A stretch of 64,000 nucleotides of DNA from JTS-AC122 sp050246015 (GTDB lineage Bacteria > Planctomycetota > Phycisphaerae > Phycisphaerales > UBA1924), in assembly GCA_050246015.1 (NCBI GenBank), contig JBFWWU010000003.1, forward strand, positions 1-64,000, written 5' to 3'. Position 1 is the first letter of the stretch, and each line of letters opens with the position of its first letter. Both the position numbers and the translations under genes were made by a program. A model generated the notes under the pieces. It was not told where the DNA came from. It made no database searches and was given only the letters and a program-made list of their open reading frames with translations. Below, piece by piece: positions 42,040-50,126 of the stretch.

Positions 42040-42735
42040 ATGAACACACGATCAAGGCTGCTCCTCACCGGCTCGGGCGCGCTGCTGCTCGCCGCCGCTC
42101 TCACCATGTCGGGGTGCGTCGGGTACAGCAACTACCCGGCGATGCAGGGCGCCGGGGGCGGCAAGAACACGAACGTCGCCGACCTGTACGAGAACGCCGC
42201 CTTCGCCATGAAATGGTGCATGTCGCATTATCCCCCGGGCGAAGCCATGGCCCCGATGACCGAAACGTACCACCCCTGGACCAAGGCACGCCGGCAGGAG
42301 ATCGGGCAGGATGTCGCGATCAGTTTCCTGCCGGGCATGCGTCGAGAGTCGTGCCTGCGCATGATGGAACTCATCGGCCCCGGGGCCGTCCCGCTGACGC
42401 CCGAGTCCGAGCACCTGCCGATCTATCGAGTCTCCTCGGTTGACGTGAACGGCGACGAGGCCCGCGTGACGGTTCATCGACCGATCGGCACGCTCAGCAG
42501 CGGCGAGCCGCTCTACCAGGCAATCACGATCAAACTCCGCGGGGGCCTGCGCCGCTGGACGGTCACGTCGCACCGAGTGTGGGACGTAGCGACCGTGACG
42601 CCCCCGCCCGCGATGTACCTGCCCGCGGCCGGAGACGTCACGGGATCAAGTGCCGTCGAAACCGCGCCGACGAACGAGGGAACCAACTCGGAAAGCAATG
42701 GCAACGTCGAAGCGCCGGCCGGCGCGGGCGAATAA
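42040..42735 (+). CDS. Predicted lipoprotein, hypothetical
   Basis: The 231-aa protein has a lipobox (LLLAAALTMSGC, Cys26) after a basic n-region. The mature part has a helical start (VADLYENAAFAMKWCMSHYP), then a beta-rich domain (IYRVSSVDVNGDEARVTVHR) resembling NTF2/SnoaL-like folds, and an acidic, low-complexity C-terminus. No family is assigned. It is convergent with the LysM protein, 13 bp apart. Confidence 0.78.
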   Translation: MNTRSRLLLTGSGALLLAAALTMSGCVGYSNYPAMQGAGGGKNTNVADLYENAAFAMKWCMSHYPPGEAMAPMTETYHPWTKARRQEIGQDVAISFLPGMRRESCLRMMELIGPGAVPLTPESEHLPIYRVSSVDVNGDEARVTVHRPIGTLSSGEPLYQAITIKLRGGLRRWTVTSHRVWDVATVTPPPAMYLPAAGDVTGSSAVETAPTNEGTNSESNGNVEAPAGAGE

Positions 42736-42748
42736 GCCGCAGGCGCCG

Positions 42749-43501
42749 CTAGTTCTTCGGGATTCGGATCGTCACGCCCGGCTTCAAGTGATCCGGGTCG
42801 GCGATCACATCCGTGTTGGCCTCGAAGATCTCTCGCCAGCGCGACGACTTGCCCAGCAACGCCTTGGAGATGCCCGAGAGCGTGTCGGAGTCCTTGATCA
42901 CGTACGTCGTGAACCCCGCCGACTCGACCGGTTTGGGCGCGTCGGCGGCTCGATCGTCCGGCGCATCCTTCGGACGGTCCGGCACGGTTTCGACGACCAC
43001 GCGCCCTTCGATATTGTCAGGATCGACGGGGATCCGCAGCACCGTTCGCCCCGGGATCAGTCGAGTCGGATTCGCGTACGGGTTCGCGGACGCGATCGCC
43101 CGCGATAGACGCGGATCGCCCAGCAACTTCTGGGCGATCAACTCGAACGTGTCGCCGCGCTGCACCACGTACTCGGTGAACTTCGGCGGAACGGCCCTGG
43201 CGCGGGTGCCGCGGCTCTCGCCGGCGCCCGGCCCCGATGGCGGATCGGCCCAGCGAACGGGCTTTGGCTCCGCTCCGGGTGTAGGGTTTGTTCGAGCCGC
43301 GCCATCCGGCGCACCGGGCGGCGGACGCTGATCAAGTTGGGCCAGCGGGTCGGGGCGTACCGGCAAGTCCGGGCCGCCTTGAGTCGCGTTCGAATCGAAC
43401 GTGACAGGGGGTTTGGGCGGCTCGTAGAACCAGTACACGAACACCCACACGCCGACCAGCGCGCACATCAGGCTAAATACTCGGGTCGGTGCGTCTTTCA
43501 T
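42749..43501 (-). CDS. Membrane-anchored protein with two LysM domains
   Basis: The 250-aa protein has an N-terminal transmembrane helix (FSLMCALVGVWVFVYWFY), a Pro/Asp/Gly-rich linker of about 80 residues, and two LysM motifs (about 110-160, EYVVQRGDTFELIAQKLLGD; and about 198-248, TYVIKDSDTLSGISKALLGK). LysM binds N-acetylglucosamine polymers, so it is likely tethered in the inner membrane with the repeats facing the cell-wall space. The start at 43501 fits the anchor. It lies downstream of the lipoprotein gene at 43660-44271 on the same strand. Confidence 0.9.
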   Translation of the reverse strand: MKDAPTRVFSLMCALVGVWVFVYWFYEPPKPPVTFDSNATQGGPDLPVRPDPLAQLDQRPPPGAPDGAARTNPTPGAEPKPVRWADPPSGPGAGESRGTRARAVPPKFTEYVVQRGDTFELIAQKLLGDPRLSRAIASANPYANPTRLIPGRTVLRIPVDPDNIEGRVVVETVPDRPKDAPDDRAADAPKPVESAGFTTYVIKDSDTLSGISKALLGKSSRWREIFEANTDVIADPDHLKPGVTIRIPKN

Positions 43502-43659
43502 GCTCGTTCACCATATATCGGCTCGATTCGAGGAAACAGAGCCGGAAAATCGCATCGATTCCCCCCCACTGTTCCCCCGCTCCCGCGTGTCTCCAATCCC
43601 GCGCAGGACCATGAAGAGAATACCCCGCCAGGACCGGAAAAGTTTGCGCAGGGCGCCGG

Positions 43660-44271
43660 CTATTTCGCGACGGCGGTCAGGCCCGCGGAAACCGCCTCGA
43701 TGCGGGCGGCCAGGGCGCGGGCCAGGTCGTCATTGCGCGGGGCGTCAAACGATCCGGACATGCGGGCGGCTCCGAGGCGGTCCGTAAACCCCGGCGCCGC
43801 GCGGGCCAGCCGAAGCGTCGCATCGAGCATCGAGCCGCTGAACACCGCGTCGCCGGCGTCGGACGAGGGCAGCCAGAACCCGCCCCCCGCGAACAGGCCC
43901 GCCACGTTCGGCGATTCCTCGCGGCGCACGCCCGTCAGCACCAGCACCTGCACCGTGCCGTTACACGCCGAGGCATCGATCGGCGTTTGCCCCGGTTCCG
44001 GCATCAGGAAGACATGAAAGTGCACGACCGTCCCCGCCAGGTCCGTCAGCGGGTCCGCGAGGTTGATCAGTCGATCCGCGGGCAGATCCGACAGGTAGAC
44101 GTCGCAGGTATTGCGATCGGTGGGTATGTATGCACGAACGGAGTACTTCGCGGGCAAGACCGCGTCAGAGGTCATCGAGCGGAAATCCAGATCCGTTCGA
44201 TTGCTGGAGCACCCCCCGGCAAAGACCGCGGCCGTGAAAACCGACAGGATGATAATCGTGCGTCGAACCAT
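43660..44271 (-). CDS. Predicted lipoprotein with beta-rich domain
   Basis: The 203-aa protein has the lipobox FTAAVFAGGC (Cys21). The mature part has beta-strand segments (YSVRAYIPTDRNTCDVYLSD; TVVHFHVFLMPEPGQTP) like small periplasmic beta-barrel or adhesin-like domains, and a helical C-terminus. No family is recognised. It may be transcribed with the LysM gene downstream (158 bp gap), and is divergent from the gene at 44428. Confidence 0.78.
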   Translation of the reverse strand: MVRRTIIILSVFTAAVFAGGCSSNRTDLDFRSMTSDAVLPAKYSVRAYIPTDRNTCDVYLSDLPADRLINLADPLTDLAGTVVHFHVFLMPEPGQTPIDASACNGTVQVLVLTGVRREESPNVAGLFAGGGFWLPSSDAGDAVFSGSMLDATLRLARAAPGFTDRLGAARMSGSFDAPRNDDLARALAARIEAVSAGLTAVAK

Positions 44272-44427
44272 GCCGATAGGCTATCACGGCTGGTCCGAAA
44301 AGTGTCTGCTGACATTCTAAGATTGCCGCGTCGGTTTCGGGCAGGATCAGTCGAGAGGCGTCGTATGAGGGGAGTGGGGAGAGTCCCGTCCGATGAGCGC
44401 GAGGCGGCAGAAAGCGAAGGGGTCCGA

Positions 44428-45786
44428 ATGAACTGCAAACAAATCGTCGCCAGAGCGGGAGTGGTTTTCGCGGTCATGTTGGGGTGTTCGGCGGTGGCAC
44501 TTGGTCAATCCGGCACGACGCCGCTCAATCGGACCAAGACGATGCTCAAACCCAGCCGAAGCGCCGCGCCCACCGCGCCGCGCCAAAGCCCGCTGAACCG
44601 GACCAGCAAACTCGGCTCGATGATGCGCCAGAACTCGAACGGTCAGACAGCGGCGACGAGCGCGCCGGGAACCGCCAACGACTCGGGAGCGCCGAGCGCG
44701 GCGGTGAGCCGGGAATCGCTCGACGATGCGTCATTTGCGTCGGGGGTGTATCGACCGCAGCAGAGCGTGCTCGACCTCACGGCTCACCCGGGCCAGCAAG
44801 CCGAGATCGGGGGAATCTTCCGGACGGCGGAGAAGCCGCTGAGCAGCGACGACCTGCGCGCATCACTGGTCGATTCGATCCGGAACAAGACGCTCACATC
44901 GCCGATCGAACAGGTCCGCGACATCGTGGCGCAGCGGGGCGAAGACGACGCCAATCTCGTGAAGTTCAAGCAGCAACTCATCGACGACCACTTCATGGAA
45001 GTGCGTCTGAGCCCGGACTACACCGCGATGATTCGCGCCAAGGGCTGGTGCGACGTGTACGAGGCGGCGCAGCAACTCCGCGAGCAATACGGCCTGTCGG
45101 AATGCCCCCCTCACAACGCGTATGACAACGCCTGGCAGTACGTGGGCGACTACATGGGCCGGCACAGCGACGACATCGTGTACGGGCTCGACACCTACCC
45201 CACGAGCCAGAGCGACGACACCGCGTCGGCCGTGCGCGATCGCGGGTCCGTCGCCCGGCAACTCGCCAGCGCGTCGATGAAGGACGCGTTCCTTGCCGGC
45301 GTGGGACGCCAGGCGGATCAAACCCACACCAGGAAACTCTCCGCCCTCGAATCGGGCCTGTCCCTGCTTCAGCAGGGCGAGTTCGCCGAGGCCGCGAGTT
45401 CGCTGAGCACCTACGTCGGCGCGGATACCGAGGACGCCGAGGCGGTTCGACTCTGCGGCATCGCGAAAATGCTGGCGGGTCAGGTCGCCGAGGGGATCGC
45501 GTTTGTGTCTCGCGCGTACTTGGCTGATTCATCGCTGTGTGATACTCCTCTGGATCCGGCGATCCTGCCCGACGCGGACCGCGCGTGGCGAAACGTCACC
45601 CAGCGGGTGGTGACCCTCGCGCACGCGTCAAAGTCGGCGGACGCGAGCTTTGTCGCCGCGGTCCTGCTGCAGGCGCAGTCAAAGCCCGAAGCGGCCCTGC
45701 GCATGCTGGACAAGGCCAAGGACAAAGGCCTTGGCGATCGCCTCGAAGGGTGGATGAGGGTCGCGCTCAGCCCGGGGGCTAAATAG
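44428..45786 (+). CDS. Secreted hypothetical protein with TPR-like C-terminus
   Basis: The 452-aa protein has a signal peptide (MNCKQIVARAGVVFAVMLGC then SAVALG), a low-complexity Thr/Pro/Arg/Ser linker (about 30-95), a helical middle with several Tyr/Trp (AKGWCDVYEAAQQLREQYG) and a C-terminal TPR-like region (LSALESGLSLLQQGEFAEAA). The Cys20 may make it a lipoprotein. ATG 44428 is preceded by AAGGGG. The function is unknown; a cell-envelope role is suggested by its neighbours. It is convergent with the deaminase. Confidence 0.75.
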   Translation: MNCKQIVARAGVVFAVMLGCSAVALGQSGTTPLNRTKTMLKPSRSAAPTAPRQSPLNRTSKLGSMMRQNSNGQTAATSAPGTANDSGAPSAAVSRESLDDASFASGVYRPQQSVLDLTAHPGQQAEIGGIFRTAEKPLSSDDLRASLVDSIRNKTLTSPIEQVRDIVAQRGEDDANLVKFKQQLIDDHFMEVRLSPDYTAMIRAKGWCDVYEAAQQLREQYGLSECPPHNAYDNAWQYVGDYMGRHSDDIVYGLDTYPTSQSDDTASAVRDRGSVARQLASASMKDAFLAGVGRQADQTHTRKLSALESGLSLLQQGEFAEAASSLSTYVGADTEDAEAVRLCGIAKMLAGQVAEGIAFVSRAYLADSSLCDTPLDPAILPDADRAWRNVTQRVVTLAHASKSADASFVAAVLLQAQSKPEAALRMLDKAKDKGLGDRLEGWMRVALSPGAK

Positions 45787-45811
45787 TTCAGGTCCGAAGT
45801 CTTCCAGGGAC

Positions 45812-46285
45812 TCACGCCGGACGCGGAGGCGGGGGCACGCCGATGTCCTCGTCCCACAACTCGGGGTGCGTTCGGATGAACTCGCGCATGATGTCTACGC
45901 ATCGACCGTCCTGCACGACGCGGATGTGAACGCCCGCGCCGGCGAGCCAATCCTCGCGTCCCTGAAACGTCTGGTTTTCGCCGATGACCACCCGCGGGAT
46001 GCGGTGAAGCACCGCGGTGCCGCTGCACATGGCGCACGGGCTGAGCGTGCTGGCCAGGGTGAGCGTGTGCCAATCACGCCGTCGCCCCGCGCTTCGGATA
46101 CAGGTCATCTCGGCGTGCGCCGTCGGGTCGCCGGTCTGTACGCGGAGGTTGTGCCCCCGCGCGATGATCTGACCATCGGCGTCGGCCAGCGCCGAACCGA
46201 TCGGGACGCCCCCCTCGGCAAGTGACTTCCTCGCTTGCTCAAGCGCGACCTCCAGCGCGGCTCGGTCGATCTGCGATTGATCCAT
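45812..46285 (-). CDS. Nucleoside/cytosine deaminase (CMP/dCMP deaminase fold)
   Basis: The 157-aa zinc deaminase has the catalytic HAEMTCIRSAG (His and proton-shuttle Glu) and STLSPCAMCSGTAV (the two Cys zinc ligands). The C-terminal FQGREDWLAGAGVHIRVV resembles cytosine deaminase of the yeast Fcy1 type, so it may deaminate cytosine, guanine or related bases; tRNA adenosine deaminase is less likely given this tail. The start MDQSQIDRAAL at 46285 is chosen; upstream in-frame residues are unlike the family. It is convergent with the gene ending at 45786. Confidence 0.9.
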   Translation of the reverse strand: MDQSQIDRAALEVALEQARKSLAEGGVPIGSALADADGQIIARGHNLRVQTGDPTAHAEMTCIRSAGRRRDWHTLTLASTLSPCAMCSGTAVLHRIPRVVIGENQTFQGREDWLAGAGVHIRVVQDGRCVDIMREFIRTHPELWDEDIGVPPPPRPA

Positions 46286-47004
46286 GGGTGAACTCCGTGA
46301 ATGCACCGTACCACCGCGCCCCGGCCGAGTGACAAATCCACCCAAACAGCCACCACAAAAAAGTGTAGAGAAGGGTTGCCGTGTGGCCGATGATTGGCTA
46401 TCTTTATCCGAACGATCCAAACGACGACTGTACGGGTCCATGCGCCAAGGTGCGAAGCCTTCGATCTAGTTGACAGGCAACTCGGCGGAGAACGACATGG
46501 CTGATACAACCGACATCTTGCTCGCGATTGGTCCGGGGGGCGACTTCGTACGGCGTTTCGGCGTGGGCGACGCCGGCGAAATCTCGGAGGTCGATGGTGA
46601 TCGCGCCACGACGCCCGAGGCGCCGGACGCGACCGTTGCGCTCCACTCCGCGGGGCGACGGGAAGAACTCGGAAGACTCTCGGCGGCCCAGCGGCTGCTC
46701 ATCGATCAGACCTGCGTCCTGAACACGCTGGCACGTGTAGCCCGCACGGTGCGGACGAGCCTGTCGGCGTCGGTGCGGCCGGCCTTGCTCGGCGGTCCTT
46801 CGATTGTCAGTCGCGCCAGTCGCCAGATCGGGACCGGCTCCTATGGGCTGCACGAATCAGCGCCCGGCACATTCCAATCCTGGCGTCCTTTGCCGCGGGT
46901 TTCGACTCGGGTCGAGCCCGGCGCCATCAGTCAATCCAGAACACAGCCGCACGGTTCGGGCGCTTCCGCCCGGTGCGCACGGAATTTTGTGGAGGCTCTA
47001 GACC
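46286..47004. other. Long upstream region of lexA
   Basis: This 719-bp gap contains a promoter-like element (46376-46404) and a small inverted repeat AGTTG/CAACT (46468-46482). An ATG at 46497 with GGAG 8 nt upstream opens a frame (MADTTDILLAIGPGGDF) running to 47207, but its second half is unlike coding sequence and overlaps lexA by 203 bp out of frame; a short, real peptide of the first 60-100 codons cannot be excluded. No standard LexA box was recognised. Confidence 0.4.
46376..46404 (+). promoter_or_regulatory. Sigma-70-like promoter upstream of lexA
   Basis: TTGCCG (46376-46381), 17-nt spacer, TATCTT (46399-46404). The -10 and spacing are the same as those of the strong promoter at 39866. 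The next downstream start with a good ribosome-binding site is ATG 46497, then lexA at 47005. Confidence 0.55.
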
Positions 47005-47619
47005 ATGAATCTGACACCCAAACAACTGAAAATTCTCCAACTCATCCGGGATTGCCGCGTTCGGCATGGCTATTCGCCGACGATGCAGGAACTGGCCGAC
47101 GAAATCGGCGTGAGCAAGGTGACCGTGTTCGAGCACGTCGAAGCGCTCATCAAGAAGGGCGCGCTCATTCGGGAACCCAACAAGGCTCGCTCTTTGTCAA
47201 TCGCTGACGGGATCGCCGTCCCTGACGAAGCCAGGCCGCTGCACTTCCCGCTGGTGGGCAAGATCGCCGCCGGGTACCCGATCGAGAAGGTCGAGGACCG
47301 CGACGAACTCGACGTCATGGACATCGTCGGGCCGCGGCCTGGTCGGCACGGAGCCATCTTCGCCCTCCGCGTAACCGGTGATTCCATGCGGGACGAGGGC
47401 ATCCTGGACGGGGACTTCATCCTGGTCGAGCGCACGGACACGGCGATCAACGGCGACCGCGTCGTCGCCCTGCTCCCCAACGGGGAAACGACACTCAAGA
47501 CGTTCTTCCGCGAGCCCGATCGCATCCGCTTGCAGCCCGCGAACCCCGAGTTCAAGCCGATCTACGTCAAGGATTGCAAGATCCAAGGCATCGTGCGCAG
47601 CGTGCTGCGGAAGTACTAG
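47005..47619 (+). CDS. lexA: LexA repressor
   Basis: The 204-aa SOS repressor has an N-terminal winged helix (KQLKILQLIRDCRVRHGYSP) with recognition helix SKVTVFEHVEALIKKGAL, the self-cleavage site Ala89-Gly90 in GKIAAGYP, nucleophile Ser127 (VTGDSMRDEGI) and Lys165 (TTLKTFF). It represses DNA-damage genes and cleaves itself on RecA activation. ATG 47005 has GGAGG in a TGGAGGCTCTAGACC context. The recognition helix differs from the enterobacterial sequence, so its operator may differ too, in line with no standard SOS box upstream. Confidence 0.96.
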   Translation: MNLTPKQLKILQLIRDCRVRHGYSPTMQELADEIGVSKVTVFEHVEALIKKGALIREPNKARSLSIADGIAVPDEARPLHFPLVGKIAAGYPIEKVEDRDELDVMDIVGPRPGRHGAIFALRVTGDSMRDEGILDGDFILVERTDTAINGDRVVALLPNGETTLKTFFREPDRIRLQPANPEFKPIYVKDCKIQGIVRSVLRKY

Positions 47620-48377
47620 GTTCAGATCCGCGGCCGCGGCGCACATCATGGGCTCTTGAGCGCTCGCCGCGCGATGGAACATCTGATCGGAGTTGTGACG
47701 ACACGCGCCGAGTCGTCCGATGTGCGGGATCTACTCGCGGGAGGCCGCGCTGGCACCCAACGAACTCGCCGCAGCGGGTGTGTACACCCCGGGGCGGGTG
47801 GGGCTGACCGCGACCGCGCCGACGAAGCGCGTACGGCCACACGATCGGGTTGACTCCGATACCACGGAGCATGAACGGGCAGCACCAACGAATCGAGCAC
47901 GGTCATGAGGTGATTTATGGAACAGCATGGCCGCCGACATGTGCGCGCTGGAGTTCATCGCACCGGGGCGCGTGGTTGTCTCGAACGGGGGCGTGCGCCT
48001 GGGACGCCGCGCCCGGGAGTTGCCCGGTCATTCGGTTTCTCGCCACCGGGTCCTTCGAGACACAGGTTGTCAATCGCCGGCGCCGTGGAGCGCGGTTGTG
48101 GCTGAGTGCGAAACGGATGGGTCGATGTTCATAATCTGATAATAAAACAAATAACGAACATTAGCACCACCCGGGGGGAACGAGTTCGGATTTCGCATTT
48201 TGCTTGATGAATTCCCCTGTTATGGTTATTGGACGAATCTTTGGTCGGCTGGCCCGAATTTGTCTCAAAGCAACCGAATCTTGGTACAAAACCCCTTGAA
48301 TCAGAGCGGATCGCGCTTATGCTTTCAGTGGCGGAATCGCCTATTTCTCTCGCAACGTTCGAGGAAGGGGAATTGCA
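47620..48377. other. 758-bp region without a recognised gene
   Basis: Both strands were read. Short frames here show no domain or ribosome-binding site worth calling. Features are a 12-bp palindrome CCGCGGCCGCGG (47628-47639), an inverted repeat GGGTGT/ACACCC near 47778, an unusually AT-rich stretch at 48125-48300 and a promoter-like element at 48296. It could hold a decayed gene or a small RNA; nothing is demonstrable. Confidence 0.5.
48296..48323 (+). promoter_or_regulatory. Promoter-like element before the 48378 gene
   Basis: TTGAAT (48296-48301), 16-nt spacer, TATGCT (48318-48323), 55 bp before the ATG at 48378, at the end of the AT-rich stretch. Confidence 0.55.
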
Positions 48378-49112
48378 ATGCGTCGGATTTGTGTGAGTGT
48401 CGGAGCGATCGCTTCGCTGTGCGTTGGCTCCGGTGTTGCCTTGGGTGGAACGATCACCGTGTCGGGATCTTCCGGGTCTCTGAGCGCGACGGCGCGCTTC
48501 GAAAACTCGGGCGGGAATCTGGTCGTCACGCTGACGAACAACTCGTCGGCGGACGTGCTGGTTCCGGCGGATATCCTGACGGCGGTGTTTTTCAACGTGA
48601 TTTCGGGTGAAACGCTGACGCCGGTGAGCGCGCTGCTCTCGGGCTCGGTGGTCCACTTCGGATCCAACGGGGGCGGGAACGTCGGCGGCGAGTGGGGATA
48701 CGCCGCGGGCATCGGCGGGCCGGGCGGAGCCACGCGGGGCATTTCTTCATCGGGGTTCGGGCTCTTCGGATCGTCGAACTTCAACGGGCCGGATCTCGAT
48801 CCTCCCGATGCGCTCAACGGCCTGAACTACGGTCTGACATCGACCGGCGACAATGTGACGACAGGCAATGCTCCCGTGACGGGCGGCGTGCCGCTGATTC
48901 AGGATCACGTCGTGTTCACGCTGTCGGGGATTTCGGCGATGTTCGATCCGGCGGCAAGCATTCGCAATGTCTCGTTCCAGTATGGAACGGCTCTCACGGA
49001 ACCGAATGTCCCGGGTACTCCGAACAACGGCATGATTCCGCTCCCATCGGCGTCCGTTCTTGGTTTGGCAGGGATTGGGATCATGGCGTCGCGTCGTCGG
49101 CGCGGGCTGTAA
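48378..49112 (+). CDS. PEP-CTERM-like sorting-signal protein 5
   Basis: The 244-aa protein has a signal peptide (MRRICVSVGAIASLCVGSGV, ALGG cleavage), an N-terminal beta region (ITVSGSSGSLSATARFENSG; LVVTLTNNSSADVLVPADI) typical of exosortase-dependent surface proteins of the XDD type, a Gly-rich centre, and the tail MIPLPSASVLGLAGIGIMAS then RRRRG. ATG 48378 has AAGGGG upstream. It is paralogous to the next gene (shared SATARFEN/SVTARFEN and NVGGEWGY). Confidence 0.85.
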   Translation: MRRICVSVGAIASLCVGSGVALGGTITVSGSSGSLSATARFENSGGNLVVTLTNNSSADVLVPADILTAVFFNVISGETLTPVSALLSGSVVHFGSNGGGNVGGEWGYAAGIGGPGGATRGISSSGFGLFGSSNFNGPDLDPPDALNGLNYGLTSTGDNVTTGNAPVTGGVPLIQDHVVFTLSGISAMFDPAASIRNVSFQYGTALTEPNVPGTPNNGMIPLPSASVLGLAGIGIMASRRRRGL

Positions 49113-49142
49113 CTGACCAGATAACTTTCAAAATGCACAAGC

Positions 49143-49170
49143 AAGGCCGTCTATCTTGACGGCCTTTTTC
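49143..49170 (+). terminator. Rho-independent terminator after the 48378 gene
   Basis: Perfect 9-bp stem AAGGCCGTC / GACGGCCTT, loop TATCTT, then TTTTC and further T-rich sequence, 30 bp past the stop. Confidence 0.93.
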
Positions 49171-49393
49171 ATTTTTTGAACCAGAACCGGCAAAATGGGC
49201 TATATTCAATTATTGGTGGTATCCCGTCTCAAGTCTTGCCCACCTCTCAAGTTGCGCTCGGTCTAGCGAGCGAAAGGGGACTGGAGCCGGGTCAATTCGG
49301 TGTGTTGGACAATGTCAAGTTGGAGAGAGACTCTCGGGAACGCACTCCTGGGTTGCAGCGGGTGTTTCGTGCCTTGTGGGGATCTGAGGTTGG

Positions 49394-50095
49394 ATGTTTC
49401 CCATGCGGACTTTATTTGCTGCATTTAGCGTCGTTTCACTGATGCTGACGGGATCGGTCTGGGCGGGCCCGATCGAGTTGGTGGGGACGTCGGGATCATC
49501 AAGCGTGACGGCGCGGTTCGAGAACTTCAACGGACGGCTGGTGGTTCGCCTGATCGGGAGCGGGTTTGGTGAATCAGGGGGTTTGGTAGCGGTGTCGTTC
49601 GACACGGCGTCGGCGGGGGCGCTGACCCCGAGCGCGGCGGTATTGGGGGGGAGTGCTGTTCGCTATGGCCCGGCGGGCGGGGCGAACGTCGGGGGCGAGT
49701 GGGGGTACGGCGCGGCGGCGAGCGGTCGGACATCGGGGTTCCGGAGCATGGGCGAGGGGTACGAGTTAGCGGTTCAGCCGAACCTGGACGGCGGGGACCT
49801 TGCCGGGCCGTGCGCGGCGGGCGTGGTGGATGTGGGGATGTTCGAGTACTTCCCGGAGCGTGGGCAGAGCGAGGGGCCGGAGGGGATGGAAGAAGTGCTG
49901 GTGGCGATCTCGGGGCTGACGGAGTACTTCGACCCGGCGACGAGCATCAGCAACATCTGGTTCCAGTTTGAGGATGGGACGCGGGTGGCTGGGGAGCCGC
50001 GGGGCGCGGTGATCCCGCTGCCCGAGGCGGGGGCGCTGGGACTGGCAGCATTTTCGGCGCTGGCGATGCGGAGGCGGCGGCCGATGAAGGTGTGA
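49394..50095 (+). CDS. PEP-CTERM-like sorting-signal protein 6, paralogue of the preceding gene
   Basis: The 233-aa protein has a signal peptide (MRTLFAAFSVVSLMLTGSVW, AGP cleavage) and the same layout as the 48378 product: VTARFENFNGRLVVRL, VRYGPAGGANVGGEWGYGA, a C-terminal ISGLTEYFDPATSISNIWFQ block (ISAMFDPAASIRNVSFQ in the paralogue) and tail VIPLPEAGALGLAAFSALAM with RRRRP. It is strongly G-rich on the plus strand compared with its sister. ATG 49394 or 49403 are both possible. It is a tandem duplicate that has diverged. Confidence 0.82.
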   Translation: MFPMRTLFAAFSVVSLMLTGSVWAGPIELVGTSGSSSVTARFENFNGRLVVRLIGSGFGESGGLVAVSFDTASAGALTPSAAVLGGSAVRYGPAGGANVGGEWGYGAAASGRTSGFRSMGEGYELAVQPNLDGGDLAGPCAAGVVDVGMFEYFPERGQSEGPEGMEEVLVAISGLTEYFDPATSISNIWFQFEDGTRVAGEPRGAVIPLPEAGALGLAAFSALAMRRRRPMKV

Positions 50096-50126
50096 GGCGG
50101 GAGCGGCGCCGTGGCCGGGGGAGCGC

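Noticed and set aside
46497..47207. Frame with a good ribosome-binding site upstream of lexA
   Set aside because: It overlaps lexA by 203 bp out of frame and its C-terminal half looks non-coding; kept only as a note in the lexA leader.
47928..48140. Short frame MAADMCALEFIAPGRVVV in the gap after lexA
   Set aside because: No ribosome-binding site, no homologous motif, and several alternative frames of equal length overlap.
48125..48300. AT-rich stretch as a replication origin
   Set aside because: No DnaA-box cluster and no dnaA, dnaN, gidA or rpmH neighbours; only the skew trend supports it, reported separately as a hypothesis.
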